Assembly: GCF_003474435.1 (NCBI RefSeq)
Contig: NZ_QRNF01000014.1
Location: 22,189-86,188, forward strand
Source: Ruminococcus sp. AF46-10NS
Lineage (GTDB): Bacteria; Bacillota; Clostridia; Lachnospirales; Lachnospiraceae
Length of the DNA stretch: 64,000 nt
Direction of reading: 5' to 3'
Shown here: positions 38,732-47,997 of the stretch, in pieces
Layout of the letters: the number at the start of each line of letters is the position of its first letter
Position numbering within the stretch: the stretch's first letter is position 1
The notes under the pieces: generated by a model
Databases searched by the model: none
Seen by the model: the letters and a program-made list of their open reading frames with translations, nothing else
Told to the model about the DNA's origin: nothing
Made by a program: the position numbers and the translations under genes

Positions 38732-39261
38732 TTAATAAATCTCTTCAAATGATTCCCCATCATCCGCGGTATAATACACACGCTTTCCATCCTGGGTAAA
38801 AATGATCTTCTGCTTTCCATCTGTATCTAGGCTACACTGCTGATAAGTAACACCATCCTCAACAGGAAACATATTATCTGCATTATCATAAGTTTCCGCT
38901 TTCAGATTTGATGGAACATGTCCATATTCATAAATATATTCAGCCACATCATCCTTATCAGTATAAGTGCCTTTCTCATCCAGCTTCTTCTGGCTCTCTG
39001 TACTGTCTGTGGAAGCATCGGAACTGTTCTCTTTATTTTTTGTCTCATCCGCTTCCAGATCTCCCTGGCCATCTCATCTTCATCTGCCACTGTCATCTCA
39101 TCATCGGTATTCTCATCCATGGATTCCAGCTCATCATCTGTCAATGGTTCCAGGTCATCCTGGAAAGCAGACTCGTCATATTTTGCTTTCTCCTTGCAGC
39201 CGCCCAGCATCAGCACAGCAGCTCCTGTTATTGCCAAAAGAAAAAATTTAAACTTTCTCAT
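38732..39261 (-). CDS. lipoprotein with degenerate barnase-like domain (frameshifted)
   Basis: About 176 residues after repair. Lipobox VLMLGGC at the N-terminus, so it is anchored outside the membrane. A long acidic Asp/Glu linker follows. The two frames join with one base near 39066-39070 (sense ATGGCCAGG to ATGGCCCAGG). The C-terminal ~75 residues (KGTYTDKDDVAEYIYEYGHV then PSN, and ending YYTADDGESFEEIY) match the barnase/guanyl-specific ribonuclease layout. The usual catalytic Glu, Arg and His positions read Gln, Lys and Asp, and the middle loop is missing, so RNase activity is unlikely. The gene starts 3 bases after nfo, in one operon. Confidence 0.7.
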
Positions 39262-39264
39262 GAA

Positions 39265-40110
39265 TCAAGCTCCTTTCACAGCATATAGTTCTCTCAAAAG
39301 TGCAATTTCTCTTTTCCATCCCTCATCATCATTCGGTGTCTCCAGAATAAACGGAATTCCTTCTAATGCCGGATGACACACTACATTTACAAGCGCATCC
39401 AGCCCGATCTCTCCTTCACCGATCTTCGCATGGCGGTCTTTGTGGCTGCCCAGACCATTCATGCTGTCATTCAGATGAACTGTTTTCAGTCTGGAAAGTC
39501 CGATCACCTGATCAAATTCATGAAGCACACCATCCAGGTCATGGACAATATCATATCCTCCATCCCACACGTGACAGGTATCCAGACAGACGCCCAGTTT
39601 ATCATTCTTCTCCACCCGGTCAATAATCTCTCTCAGTTCCTGAAATGTTGATCCCACTTCAGAGCCCTTACCTGACATGGTTTCCAGAAGAACCATAGTG
39701 CTCTGTTCATCTGTGAGAACTTCATTAAGAATTTCCGAAATCTTGGCAATCCCTATTTCTGTTCCCTGGCCTACATGACTTCCCGGATGAAAATTATAAT
39801 AATTCCCCGGTGTATATTCCATACGCTTCAGGTCATCTGCCATAACCTCCCTGGCAAAATCTCTCAGATTTTCTTTGGCCGCGCAGGCATTCATGACATA
39901 TGGAGCATGAGCCACCAGCTTTCCGAACTGATTTTCCCTGGCCAGTTCCAGAAACTTCTCCACATCCTGCTGATCGATCTCTTTCGCCTTGCCGCCCCGC
40001 GGATTCCTGGTAAAAAACGCAAATGTATTCCCGCCGTTTTTCAGCATCTGACGGCCCATGGCGGCATAGCCTTTGGACGAACTTGTATGATTTCCGATAT
40101 ATAGTACCAT
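39265..40110 (-). CDS. nfo: deoxyribonuclease IV (AP endonuclease)
   Basis: Base-excision repair enzyme that cleaves 5' to abasic sites; TIM barrel with three zinc ions. 281 residues. Metal-binding residues visible in [67 protein letters not shown] and [10 protein letters not shown]. Upstream gene of the barnase-like lipoprotein; divergent from capA. Confidence 0.95.
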   Translation of the reverse strand: MVLYIGNHTSSSKGYAAMGRQMLKNGGNTFAFFTRNPRGGKAKEIDQQDVEKFLELARENQFGKLVAHAPYVMNACAAKENLRDFAREVMADDLKRMEYTPGNYYNFHPGSHVGQGTEIGIAKISEILNEVLTDEQSTMVLLETMSGKGSEVGSTFQELREIIDRVEKNDKLGVCLDTCHVWDGGYDIVHDLDGVLHEFDQVIGLSRLKTVHLNDSMNGLGSHKDRHAKIGEGEIGLDALVNVVCHPALEGIPFILETPNDDEGWKREIALLRELYAVKGA

Positions 40111-40192
40111 TTTTCTGTAATCTCCCTGTAATTCTTATTTGCAGTATCATTATAACAAAAACTCTTTTTTCTGAAAAGTCCGGGATTCTTCC

Positions 40193-40221
40193 TTTACATT
40201 GTTTCCAATTCTTTCTATAAT
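40193..40221 (+). promoter_or_regulatory. sigma-A promoter of capA
   Basis: TTTACA (40193-40198) and a perfect TATAAT (40216-40221) are 17 bases apart, 37 bases before the start codon. Confidence 0.72.
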
Positions 40222-40257
40222 AAATGTATCTTTACATATGAAGGAGAAAGAAAAAAC

Positions 40258-41868
40258 ATGCCAAACGATAATCGAAGACAGCCGGATCATGGCCATGATC
40301 CGGAACATGCCCGCCAGGAAGCTCTCCGTGCACGCGAAGCACGGCAGCAGCGTTCCGGCAGGGAAGGAGCCCGGCAGCACAGAACTGCCTCTTCCGGCAC
40401 TTCCCGCCAGGTCTCATCTGCTGCAGACAGACATTCATCTTCACATAATTCTGCAGCATCTCGCAGAAAAGCGATTTCCCACAACTCCCGCTATCAGCAG
40501 GTTCGCCGCCAGAAAATGTTGCTTGCAGGAGGTGGCATTCTTCTGGTACTGCTTCTGGTCATTATCTTTTCCGCACGCGCCTGCTCATCCAGAAAGGCAG
40601 CCGAGGCAGCAGCACTCCAGAAAGCCCAGGCAGAAGCCGAAGCAAAAAAAGCCCAGACGGAAGCTGCCACAGCTGAAGCAGCTAAAGAACCTGTTTCTCT
40701 TACCATCAGTGTAGTCGGCGACTGTACACTTGGAACTGATGAAACTTTTGATTATGATACCGGTTTTACTGCTTATTATGATAATAACGGAAAAGATTAT
40801 TTCTTCAAAAATGTAAAAAGCATCTTCGAAGCCGATGACCTGACCATTGCCAATTTCGAGGGAACACTTACAGATTCCGATACCCGCGAGGACAAAACAT
40901 TCGCATTTAAAGCTCCTGCCGAATATGCCCAGATCCTTAACAGCGGTTCTGTAGAAACGGTAAATACCGCCAACAACCACAGCCATGATTACGGCGACCA
41001 GAGCTATACCGATACCATGACAGCTCTTGATAACGCAGGAATTACACATTTTGGATATGATGATACAGCAGTCATGGATATAAAAGGCATCAAGGTCGGT
41101 CTTGTGGGAATCTATGAACTGAACGATCACCTTGGACGGGAACAGCAGCTGAAAGATAATATTGCCAAAGTCAAAAAGGATGGTGCAGAACTTGTTATTG
41201 TGATCTTCCACTGGGGAAATGAAACAGAAACTGTCCCGGATACCAACCAGATGACTCTTGGGCGTCTGGCTATTGATGAAGGTGCTGATCTGGTGTGCGG
41301 CCATCATCCACATGTACTTCAGGGAATTGAGACCTATAAAGGCAAAAATATCGTCTACAGCCTCGGAAACTTCTGCTTCGGAGGAAACAGCTCTCCAAGT
41401 GATATGGATACTATGATCTTCCAGCAGACGTTTACCATTACTTCTGAAGGTGTACAGGCAGATAACGTAACCAATATCATCCCTTGCTCCATTTCCTCTG
41501 CTGATGGATATAACAACTATCAGCCAACTCCTGCTACCGGTGATGAGGCTACCCGTATCAAGGCGAAGATCCAGGAACGAAGCGCAGCAATTCCGGCAGC
41601 TGATTCTTCTGCTTCTTCCGGTACAACAGGAAGTACCGACAGTTCCGACAGCAATTCTACTGACAGCACAGATAGCGGCTCTTCAGGCAGTGCAGATGTT
41701 TCGGACGGAACAGACTCTTCAGGCAATAACTCTGGTGACTCTGCAAGCAGCGATGAATCTGATTATGATACCAGTTCAGACGATACATCCGATGACCAAG
41801 ATTATAGCTCAGATGATGATTCCAACTACGGCGATGATTCTGATTTTACAGATGACAGCGAAGAATAG
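40258..41868 (+). CDS. CapA-family membrane-anchored metallophosphatase-like protein
   Basis: 536 residues. The first ~85 are cytoplasmic, rich in Arg, His, Ser and Gln; one membrane helix (MLLAGGGILLVLLLVIIF) follows, then an Ala/Glu/Lys coiled stalk. The CapA/PgsA domain (about 147-425) has VVGDCTLGTD, IANFEGTLTD, ANNHSHDYGD, IFHWGNE and CGHHPHVLQGIE, which hold the metal ligands. In Bacillus, CapA serves polyglutamate capsule synthesis, but no capBC genes are nearby, so that role is not implied here. The last ~100 residues are almost only Ser, Asp, Thr and Gly and lie outside the cell. Confidence 0.85.
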   Translation: MPNDNRRQPDHGHDPEHARQEALRAREARQQRSGREGARQHRTASSGTSRQVSSAADRHSSSHNSAASRRKAISHNSRYQQVRRQKMLLAGGGILLVLLLVIIFSARACSSRKAAEAAALQKAQAEAEAKKAQTEAATAEAAKEPVSLTISVVGDCTLGTDETFDYDTGFTAYYDNNGKDYFFKNVKSIFEADDLTIANFEGTLTDSDTREDKTFAFKAPAEYAQILNSGSVETVNTANNHSHDYGDQSYTDTMTALDNAGITHFGYDDTAVMDIKGIKVGLVGIYELNDHLGREQQLKDNIAKVKKDGAELVIVIFHWGNETETVPDTNQMTLGRLAIDEGADLVCGHHPHVLQGIETYKGKNIVYSLGNFCFGGNSSPSDMDTMIFQQTFTITSEGVQADNVTNIIPCSISSADGYNNYQPTPATGDEATRIKAKIQERSAAIPAADSSASSGTTGSTDSSDSNSTDSTDSGSSGSADVSDGTDSSGNNSGDSASSDESDYDTSSDDTSDDQDYSSDDDSNYGDDSDFTDDSEE

Positions 41869-41905
41869 CCCTGTAAAAATCTTATAAAGTTATAAAATAA
41901 AATAG

Positions 41906-41945
41906 AAACCGGGAAAGCTCGTATTCAGAACTTTTCCGGTTTTTG
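41906..41945. terminator. terminator of capA
   Basis: Stem AAACCGGGAAAG / CTTTTCCGGTTT (one G-T pair) followed by T's. It may also serve queA on the other strand. Confidence 0.75.
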
Positions 41946-41971
41946 TAATTTTACGATTTATATATACTTTT

Positions 41972-42997
41972 TTATTCGATCATCATAGCATCGCCAAAAC
42001 TGAAGAAACGATATCTCTCCTTCACAGCTTCCTCATAAGCTGCCATAATGTGCTCTTTTCCTGCTAAGGCAGAAACCAGCATCAGCAATGTTGATTCCGG
42101 CAAATGAAAGTTCGTGATCAGTCCGTCAATTGCCTTGAATTTATATCCCGGATAGATAAAAATCTCTGTCCAGCCGCTTCCGGCCTTTACAATCCCATCC
42201 TCACCAGCTGCAGACTCCAGTGTACGGCAGCTTGTAGTACCTACAGAAATTACTCTTCCGCCGTTTTTCTTTGTGTCATTAATCAGTTTCGCCTGATCTT
42301 CATCCACAATATAAAACTCAGAATGCATATGATGTTTTTCAACATCATCTACTTTTACAGGACGGAAAGTTCCAAGACCTACATGTAAAGTTACATGGGC
42401 AATATTTACCCCCATCTCCTTCACTTTTTCAAGAAGCTCCGGTGTGAAATGCAGTCCTGCTGTAGGTGCAGCAGCGGAACCTTCATTTTTTGCATATACA
42501 GTCTGATAACGATTTTTATCCTTTAATTTATGAGTAATATACGGTGGCAGCGGCATCTCACCTAACTGATCCAGAATCTCCTCAAAAATCCCTTCATAAT
42601 GGAACTGGATCAGACGGTTCCCCTCATCCACGATGTCAATGATCTCGCCTTTCAGAATTCCGTCACCAAATGTGATCTTTGCACCGGGACGAGCTTTTTT
42701 GCCCGGCTTAACAAGACACTCCCAGATATCATTCTCACGGCGTTTCAGAAGAAGGATCTCAATAAGAGCTCCTGTCTCCTCCTTATGACCATAAAGACGC
42801 GCCGGGATAACCTTGGTATCATTGATCACAAGGCAGTCACCTTTATGCAGGTAATCCAGTATATCTGTAAAATGACGATGCTCGATGCTTCCGTCCTTCA
42901 GTGACAGATGCATCAATCTGGAAGAACTTCTGTCCTCCAGCGGATCCTGAGCAATCAGTTCCTGTGGCAGGTCATAATAAAAATCTGATGTTTTCAT
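41972..42997 (-). CDS. queA: S-adenosylmethionine:tRNA ribosyltransferase-isomerase
   Basis: Makes epoxyqueuosine in tRNA from preQ1-tRNA and SAM. 341 residues from [20 protein letters not shown]. Conserved segments include [51 protein letters not shown] and [16 protein letters not shown]. The start at 42997 lies 2 bases after the trmD stop, so queA belongs to the ffh-rpsP-rimM-trmD transcript, at the place where rplS is usually found. Confidence 0.95.
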   Translation of the reverse strand: MKTSDFYYDLPQELIAQDPLEDRSSSRLMHLSLKDGSIEHRHFTDILDYLHKGDCLVINDTKVIPARLYGHKEETGALIEILLLKRRENDIWECLVKPGKKARPGAKITFGDGILKGEIIDIVDEGNRLIQFHYEGIFEEILDQLGEMPLPPYITHKLKDKNRYQTVYAKNEGSAAAPTAGLHFTPELLEKVKEMGVNIAHVTLHVGLGTFRPVKVDDVEKHHMHSEFYIVDEDQAKLINDTKKNGGRVISVGTTSCRTLESAAGEDGIVKAGSGWTEIFIYPGYKFKAIDGLITNFHLPESTLLMLVSALAGKEHIMAAYEEAVKERYRFFSFGDAMMIE

Positions 42998-42999
42998 AA

Positions 43000-43752
43000 T
43001 TATTTTTCCACTTCCTCTTTCCACTGTTTACGAAGTCTGCGTATCTCATTCCACTCTTTATTAGTCAGGTCAGCCTTGGGCAGCAGATCAGGCCTCCACC
43101 TGGCAGTACGGATGATGGACTGTTCTCTCCGCCACTTATCCACATTTCCATGATGTCCGGAAAGCAGCACCTCCGGAACTTTTTTTCCATGCCACTCTTC
43201 CGGGCGGCTGTACTGCGGATATTCCAGAAGATTTCCGGAAAAAGATTCCGTCTCACCGGATTCCTGATTATTCAGAACACCTGGTACCATTCTGGAAATC
43301 GAATCCATCATTACCATGGCAGGCAGCTCTCCGCCTGTAAGTACATAATCACCGATAGAAACATAATCTGTCACAATCTCTTCAAGAACGCGTTCATCAA
43401 TCCCCTCATAATGGCCGCAGAGAAAAACCAGATCCTCCTCCAGTGCAAATTCCTTTGCCATATTCTGGTTGAAAGTTTTTCCCTGTGGAGTAAGGAAGAT
43501 CACACGCGGCCTTTTTCCGATCCGGTTGACAATGGACTCATAGGAAAGATATACAGGCTCTGCCTGCATCAGCATTCCTGCACCGCCGCCATATGGATAA
43601 TCGTCTACTTTCTGATGCTTGTTAAAAGCAAAATCACGGATATTGATAGCTTCCAGAGTCAGAAGCCCTTTGGCTATCGCACGGCCGGTGATACTTGTAT
43701 TCATCCCATTCTCGATCATCTCCGGAAAAAGCGTAAGTACATGATAATTCAT
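43000..43752 (-). CDS. trmD: tRNA (guanine-N1)-methyltransferase
   Basis: Methylates G37 next to the anticodon and prevents frameshifting. 250 residues. SPOUT knot motifs [13 protein letters not shown] and [19 protein letters not shown], the start [14 protein letters not shown], and [13 protein letters not shown] are all typical. The stop-start junction with rimM has no gap. Confidence 0.97.
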   Translation of the reverse strand: MNYHVLTLFPEMIENGMNTSITGRAIAKGLLTLEAINIRDFAFNKHQKVDDYPYGGGAGMLMQAEPVYLSYESIVNRIGKRPRVIFLTPQGKTFNQNMAKEFALEEDLVFLCGHYEGIDERVLEEIVTDYVSIGDYVLTGGELPAMVMMDSISRMVPGVLNNQESGETESFSGNLLEYPQYSRPEEWHGKKVPEVLLSGHHGNVDKWRREQSIIRTARWRPDLLPKADLTNKEWNEIRRLRKQWKEEVEK

Positions 43753-44259
43753 TTAAACAAGCCCTTTCATCAAATGTACAGTCATGGTATTTTCATCAAC
43801 ATTAACGTCAAGAATACATTCGTGGATAGCAGGAAGAAGGATCTCATCTCCATTTACCTGTTCCACCACATATACGTCATTGGCACCTGTCTCCATCACG
43901 TCGCGAAGCACTCCGAATTTCTCCCCGTTCTCCAGAAGTACATCCATCCCGATCAGATCGCCGACATAATATTCATCCTCTCCAAGCTCCTGTGCTTCCT
44001 CACGAGGAATCCAGAGATCACGGCCTTTATACATTTCAATATCATTGATATTGTCAATGCCTTCAAACTTCAGGATCGCAAGGTTTTTAAAGAACTTCAC
44101 GTTCTTGATATTCAGTCTGCGAAGTTCTTTTCCTGTATCCAGAAGCACATATTCTATATCAAGAAAACGCTCAGCATCGTCTGTGGTTGGAAAAACCTTT
44201 ACTTCACCACGAACACCGTGAGTCGTTGTAATAACTCCTACCTTTAATAAATCTTCCAT
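43753..44259 (-). CDS. rimM: 16S rRNA processing protein RimM
   Basis: Helps 30S head assembly by binding S19. 168 residues: N-terminal RimM domain (VGVITTTHGVRGEVKVFPTT) and C-terminal PRC barrel (YYVGDLIGMDVL, GANDVYVVEQ, EILLPAIHECILDVN). Adjacent to trmD without spacer, the normal order. Confidence 0.95.
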   Translation of the reverse strand: MEDLLKVGVITTTHGVRGEVKVFPTTDDAERFLDIEYVLLDTGKELRRLNIKNVKFFKNLAILKFEGIDNINDIEMYKGRDLWIPREEAQELGEDEYYVGDLIGMDVLLENGEKFGVLRDVMETGANDVYVVEQVNGDEILLPAIHECILDVNVDENTMTVHLMKGLV

Positions 44260-44288
44260 TTTCGCTCCCTTTCAGAGTGAAAACAGGA

Positions 44289-44316
44289 GCCATGGAATCC
44301 ACAGCTCCTGTCTCTC
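44289..44316 (-). terminator. hairpin between rimM and the KH gene
   Basis: On the minus strand ACAGGAGC / GCTCCTGT with a 13-base loop is followed by a short T run (TTTTC). It lies upstream of rimM and so may attenuate the operon between khpA and rimM. Confidence 0.5.
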
Positions 44317-44319
44317 TTT

Positions 44320-44550
44320 TCATTGCAGAATATCTACAATCACTTTTTTGCTGCTTTTTGAAGAAGCCGCCTTTACAACGGTACGGATTGCCTTAGCAAT
44401 TCTTCCCTGTCTTCCGATGACCTTGCCCATATCGGCCGGTCCGACTTTCAGTTCAACAACGATGGCATCGTCTTTCTCAGTCTCAGTAACGACTACTTCA
44501 TCCGGATTTTCTACAAGAGATTTTGCAATTACTTCTACAAGTTGTTTCAT
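44320..44550 (-). CDS. khpA: KH-domain RNA-binding protein KhpA
   Basis: 76 residues with a single type II KH domain; the GxxG loop is in GKVIGRQGRIAKAIRTVVKA. In streptococci and lactobacilli KhpA works with KhpB (Jag/EloR) on RNAs of cell elongation and division. Location between rpsP and rimM is the conserved one. Confidence 0.93.
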   Translation of the reverse strand: MKQLVEVIAKSLVENPDEVVVTETEKDDAIVVELKVGPADMGKVIGRQGRIAKAIRTVVKAASSKSSKKVIVDILQ

Positions 44551-44604
44551 TACATACCTCCTTGCTCTGCCCTTACGGGTCCCGCAGATCTGATCTGCCA
44601 GGTA

Positions 44605-44850
44605 TTATTTCTCGATTCCGGCAAGTTTAAGAAGCTTAGCAACTACTTCTGTAGGCTGAGCACCAGCTGCAAGCCATTTCTTAGCTGCCTCTTCGTCGAT
44701 CTTGTATACACTTGGGTCGAGGTTCGGATCATATGTTCCGATCTCTGCGATACATCTTCCGTCACGTTTGCAGCGGGAATCTGCTACTACGATTCTATAG
44801 AAAGGTGCTTTCTTCTGTCCCATTCTTCTTAATCTGATCTTTACTGCCAT
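44605..44850 (-). CDS. rpsP: 30S ribosomal protein S16
   Basis: 81 residues starting [20 protein letters not shown], the family signature. The ATG at 44850 has GGAGG at the right distance; the longer frame to 44865 starts inside the spacer. Second gene after ffh in the operon. Confidence 0.97.
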   Translation of the reverse strand: MAVKIRLRRMGQKKAPFYRIVVADSRCKRDGRCIAEIGTYDPNLDPSVYKIDEEAAKKWLAAGAQPTEVVAKLLKLAGIEK

Positions 44851-44895
44851 TTTGTTTTCCTCCAATTATCTTTCTGAAAATTTATATTTTTTTAT

Positions 44896-46248
44896 TTAAA
44901 AGGGAAGCTTAAAGCCGCCTCTTTTTCCCATGTTCATCTTGCCGCCTGTTAAGCCCGGCATCTGTTTCATCATCTTCTTACTCTGCTCAAACTGCTTCAC
45001 AAGTCGATTCACTTCTGTGATATCCACACCCGCACCTCTTGCAATACGGTTCTTACGGGATACATTTAAAATGTTCGGATTACTTCTTTCCTGAGGTGTC
45101 ATGGAAAGGATAATGGACTTGGTTCTGTCCATAGCCTTCTCATCGATCATGCCCTCGATATCCTTCATCTTGCCACCCATTCCAGGAAGCATATTCAGGA
45201 TACTGGAAATACCGCCCATCTTGTTCATCTGTTCCATGCTGGTGAGATAATCATTGAAGTCGAAGTCCATTTTCTTCAGCTTCTTCTGCATCTCCTGTGC
45301 CTGCTCCTGATCAACAGATGCTTCCACCTTCTCGATCAGACTCATCACATCGCCCATGCCAAGGATTCTGGAAGCCATACGCTCCGGATAGAACTGCTCC
45401 AGATCAGAAAGCTTCTCTCCCATACCAACATAGAAGATCGGTTTACCTGTTACTGCCTTAATGGAAAGTGCAGCTCCACCTCGTGTATCACCATCCATCT
45501 TGGTAAGGATCACACCATCAATGCCAACCTTGTCAGAAAAGTTCTGCGCTACATTTACCGCATCCTGTCCTGTCATAGCATCAACAACGAGCACGGTCGC
45601 ATCCACATTTACATTCGCCTTGATATTCTCAAGCTCCTGCATCATATCCTCATCAATATGAAGGCGACCTGCAGTATCGATCAGCACAACATTCTGCTGA
45701 TTGGATTTCGCATGCTCGATAGCTGCTTTCGCAATATCCACGGGATTCTGCTTATCTCCCATGGAAAAGACCTCAACGCCCTGCTTCTCACCGTTTACCT
45801 GCAGCTGAGTGATCGCTGCCGGACGGTAAACATCACAGGCTACAAGCAGTGGTCTCTTTCCCTTGGATTTCAGTTTACCTGCCAGCTTGGCAACAGTAGT
45901 AGTCTTACCTGCACCCTGAAGACCAACCATCATGAGAACTGTAATATCCATACCCTGTTTGACCGGAAGCTCTGTTGTCTCACTTCCCATCAGGTTTACC
46001 AGCTCATCATTAACGATCTTGATAACCATCTGTCCCGGATTCAGGCCGTTCATAACATCCTGTCCGATTGCCTTTTCCTGAACGGATTTCGTAAACTGTT
46101 TCACAACCTTGAAGTTAACATCGGCCTCAAGAAGTGCCATCTTAACTTCTTTCAGTGCTGTCTTGACATCAGCCTCTGTAAGCCGGCCCTTGCCCTTCAG
46201 TTTCTTGAATACATTCTGCAGTTTATCTGTTAAACTCTCAAATGCCAT
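44896..46248 (-). CDS. ffh: signal recognition particle protein Ffh
   Basis: SRP54 GTPase that takes nascent membrane proteins to FtsY and the Sec translocon. 450 residues. N-domain, G-domain with P-loop GLQGAGKTTTVAKLA near residue 107, DTAGRLHIDE, TKMDGDTRGGAAL, and a Met-rich M-domain with a Met/Gly/Lys tail (LTGGKMNMGKRGG). It starts 3 bases after ylxM. Confidence 0.97.
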   Translation of the reverse strand: MAFESLTDKLQNVFKKLKGKGRLTEADVKTALKEVKMALLEADVNFKVVKQFTKSVQEKAIGQDVMNGLNPGQMVIKIVNDELVNLMGSETTELPVKQGMDITVLMMVGLQGAGKTTTVAKLAGKLKSKGKRPLLVACDVYRPAAITQLQVNGEKQGVEVFSMGDKQNPVDIAKAAIEHAKSNQQNVVLIDTAGRLHIDEDMMQELENIKANVNVDATVLVVDAMTGQDAVNVAQNFSDKVGIDGVILTKMDGDTRGGAALSIKAVTGKPIFYVGMGEKLSDLEQFYPERMASRILGMGDVMSLIEKVEASVDQEQAQEMQKKLKKMDFDFNDYLTSMEQMNKMGGISSILNMLPGMGGKMKDIEGMIDEKAMDRTKSIILSMTPQERSNPNILNVSRKNRIARGAGVDITEVNRLVKQFEQSKKMMKQMPGLTGGKMNMGKRGGFKLPF

Positions 46249-46251
46249 TGA

Positions 46252-46575
46252 TCATAACTCCTCTAATATCACTTTGGAAATCACCGCAATATCTTCGGCG
46301 TGGTAGTTACCTGCCAGTTCATGGATCTCCATGACCTGACTGCGGATGTTCAGGAATTTCTCGACCAGATGGAGCTTCTCTTCGTATTCTTCTAACGTCC
46401 GATTGCACCGTCTGATCATATCATGCACGCCCTGTCTGCTGATACCAAGTTCCTCGGCAACCTCGCTTAGGGAATAATCCTCAAACACAACACTGGTGTA
46501 CACCTGCCGCTGCCTCTCTGTCAGAAGCTCTCCATAAAAATCAAATAAAAAAGTCTGCTCTACAAATTTCTCCAT
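46252..46575 (-). CDS. ylxM: YlxM family SRP-associated HTH protein
   Basis: 107 residues; sigma-70 region-4-like helix-turn-helix ([20 protein letters not shown], about 36-55), then a helical tail. First gene of the ffh operon, as in most Firmicutes, where it is thought to regulate or assist the SRP system. Confidence 0.93.
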   Translation of the reverse strand: MEKFVEQTFLFDFYGELLTERQRQVYTSVVFEDYSLSEVAEELGISRQGVHDMIRRCNRTLEEYEEKLHLVEKFLNIRSQVMEIHELAGNYHAEDIAVISKVILEEL

Positions 46576-46657
46576 CTGTAATCACCTTGGCTATCATACA
46601 CGATTCCAGCATATCTGTCAAGCGTTTTTGCTTTACAAAAAATATTTTTTCAAAAAA

Positions 46658-46716
46658 GGCGCAAAAGGAGCCGGAAAAGTGATCCACTGGTGGATTTCTT
46701 CATACTTTTCCGGCTC
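46658..46716 (-). terminator. terminator of the URO-D family gene
   Basis: A perfect 13-bp stem GAGCCGGAAAAGT / ACTTTTCCGGCTC encloses a smaller palindrome ATCCAC-TG-GTGGAT. T runs follow on the minus strand. The rest of 46576-46801 holds nothing else. Confidence 0.8.
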
Positions 46717-46801
46717 CCTGCCTACGCATTTCTTCCTATTGTATATAGCTGTTTATATATGCGGCTATACAGCTTCATCCGAAATATCCGCAGAATCCTG
46801 T

Positions 46802-47796
46802 TTAAAACAGTTCCTCTGTCATTTTGTCAATCTCTTTATCTACAGCTTCATAAACACCCGGGATACAGGAGAAGTTCAGGCATGTGTGGTACATGGAATA
46901 AAATGAAGCTTACCGCAATCTCTGCAAAGCTGGTCTGTAGCTTCCTGGATCATTTCCTGTGTCCAGTCAAAGCGGTCAACTTTGCCATTATCAATACCGC
47001 CCATAAATGTAATGTCCTTGCCGTACTCTTTGATCAGTTTCGGAAGATCATTTACAGACATACATCCCTGCCATACATCTATTCCCATCTCGATCATAGT
47101 TGGAACCAGGGTTGCACTGTAGCTGTCATTGTGATGAATGATCAGCTCCACGCCATGGTCATGGTAGTAACCATAGATACGCTTGTAAGCATCAAGGAAA
47201 AACTCACGGAACATATCCACACTGATAAATGTGGAGTTCTGTGTACCCCAGTCATCATGATGGAAAATAACATCCGGTTTCATATAAGTACAGATCTGCT
47301 CAGCCCATTTCAGTTCCCACTCTGTAATGTACTCGATCAGCTCATGCATAGCCTCCGGCTCTTCATAGAAATTCATCATGGTATTCTGGATTTCACAGAG
47401 ATAATGGCACATCTCAAAAACCCCCGGTGCGATCAGCGTAGCCACCATTGTCTCATTGCGGTCAATTCCTGCAACAGTCTCCTGACATGCTTTCCAGTCC
47501 TCTTCTGTATAATTGATATCCGGTGCCTTTACATATTTCTTCCATTCTGCCACATCCGGGCATACCAGATGTTCCGGATCATGAAGCGGGAATGCTCCAG
47601 GTGTTCCGGCTGGCCAGGAATTATAATAACCCCAGCCACATTTTACTGTTGGTGCTCCAGGTGCTTCCGGCATCATCGGATATTCTACCTGATAAGGAGT
47701 ATTCAGTACAAATGTCAGTCCTTCATACTGTTTTACAAAACGGTCAGGATTCCCACCACGGATAACTTCCATCATATTCTGTCTTTTTGTCAACAT
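46802..47796 (-). CDS. URO-D/MtaA-like cobamide methyltransferase family protein (frameshifted)
   Basis: About 331 residues after repair. It belongs to the uroporphyrinogen decarboxylase superfamily but lacks the HemE arrangement; segments such as IFHHDDWGTQ, HHNDSYSATLVPTM, DVWQGCMSVNDLP and FMGGIDNG fit the corrinoid or unknown-substrate methyltransferase branch of Lachnospiraceae. The raw frame stops at THA (46876). One more C near 46879-46880 (GCCTGAAC to GCCCTGAAC) continues as LNFSCIPGVYEAVDKEIDKM to a TAA at 46802. The ATG at 47796 has GGAGG 8 bases upstream. Divergent from the PucR-type regulator, its likely controller. It may act in O-demethylation, which is an inference. Confidence 0.75.
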
Positions 47797-47997
47797 AAAA
47801 AACACCTCCGCTACGTTATTATGCAGGAAAGCCTTCCATTACCGCACTAATTTCACTACACCCCATAAAAAGGCTTATTTCTGCACTTGTTTTTTCTTTA
47901 TGATTCTATTATACTGAATTTTATAAGAATCACAATTCCTCATAATAGGGTTATTATTTAAATATTTTCCTATAAAGTATAGGAAGGAGGTTTTTCA

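Noticed and set aside
43150..44247. 365-residue plus-strand reading frame
   Set aside because: Antisense to trmD and rimM, both strongly recognised.
43760..44870. rplS or another ribosomal gene hidden in the trmD operon
   Set aside because: Spacers are only 0-60 bases and no further frame fits.
46690..47850. 386-residue plus-strand reading frame
   Set aside because: Antisense to the URO-D gene and crosses its terminator; composition is not protein-like.
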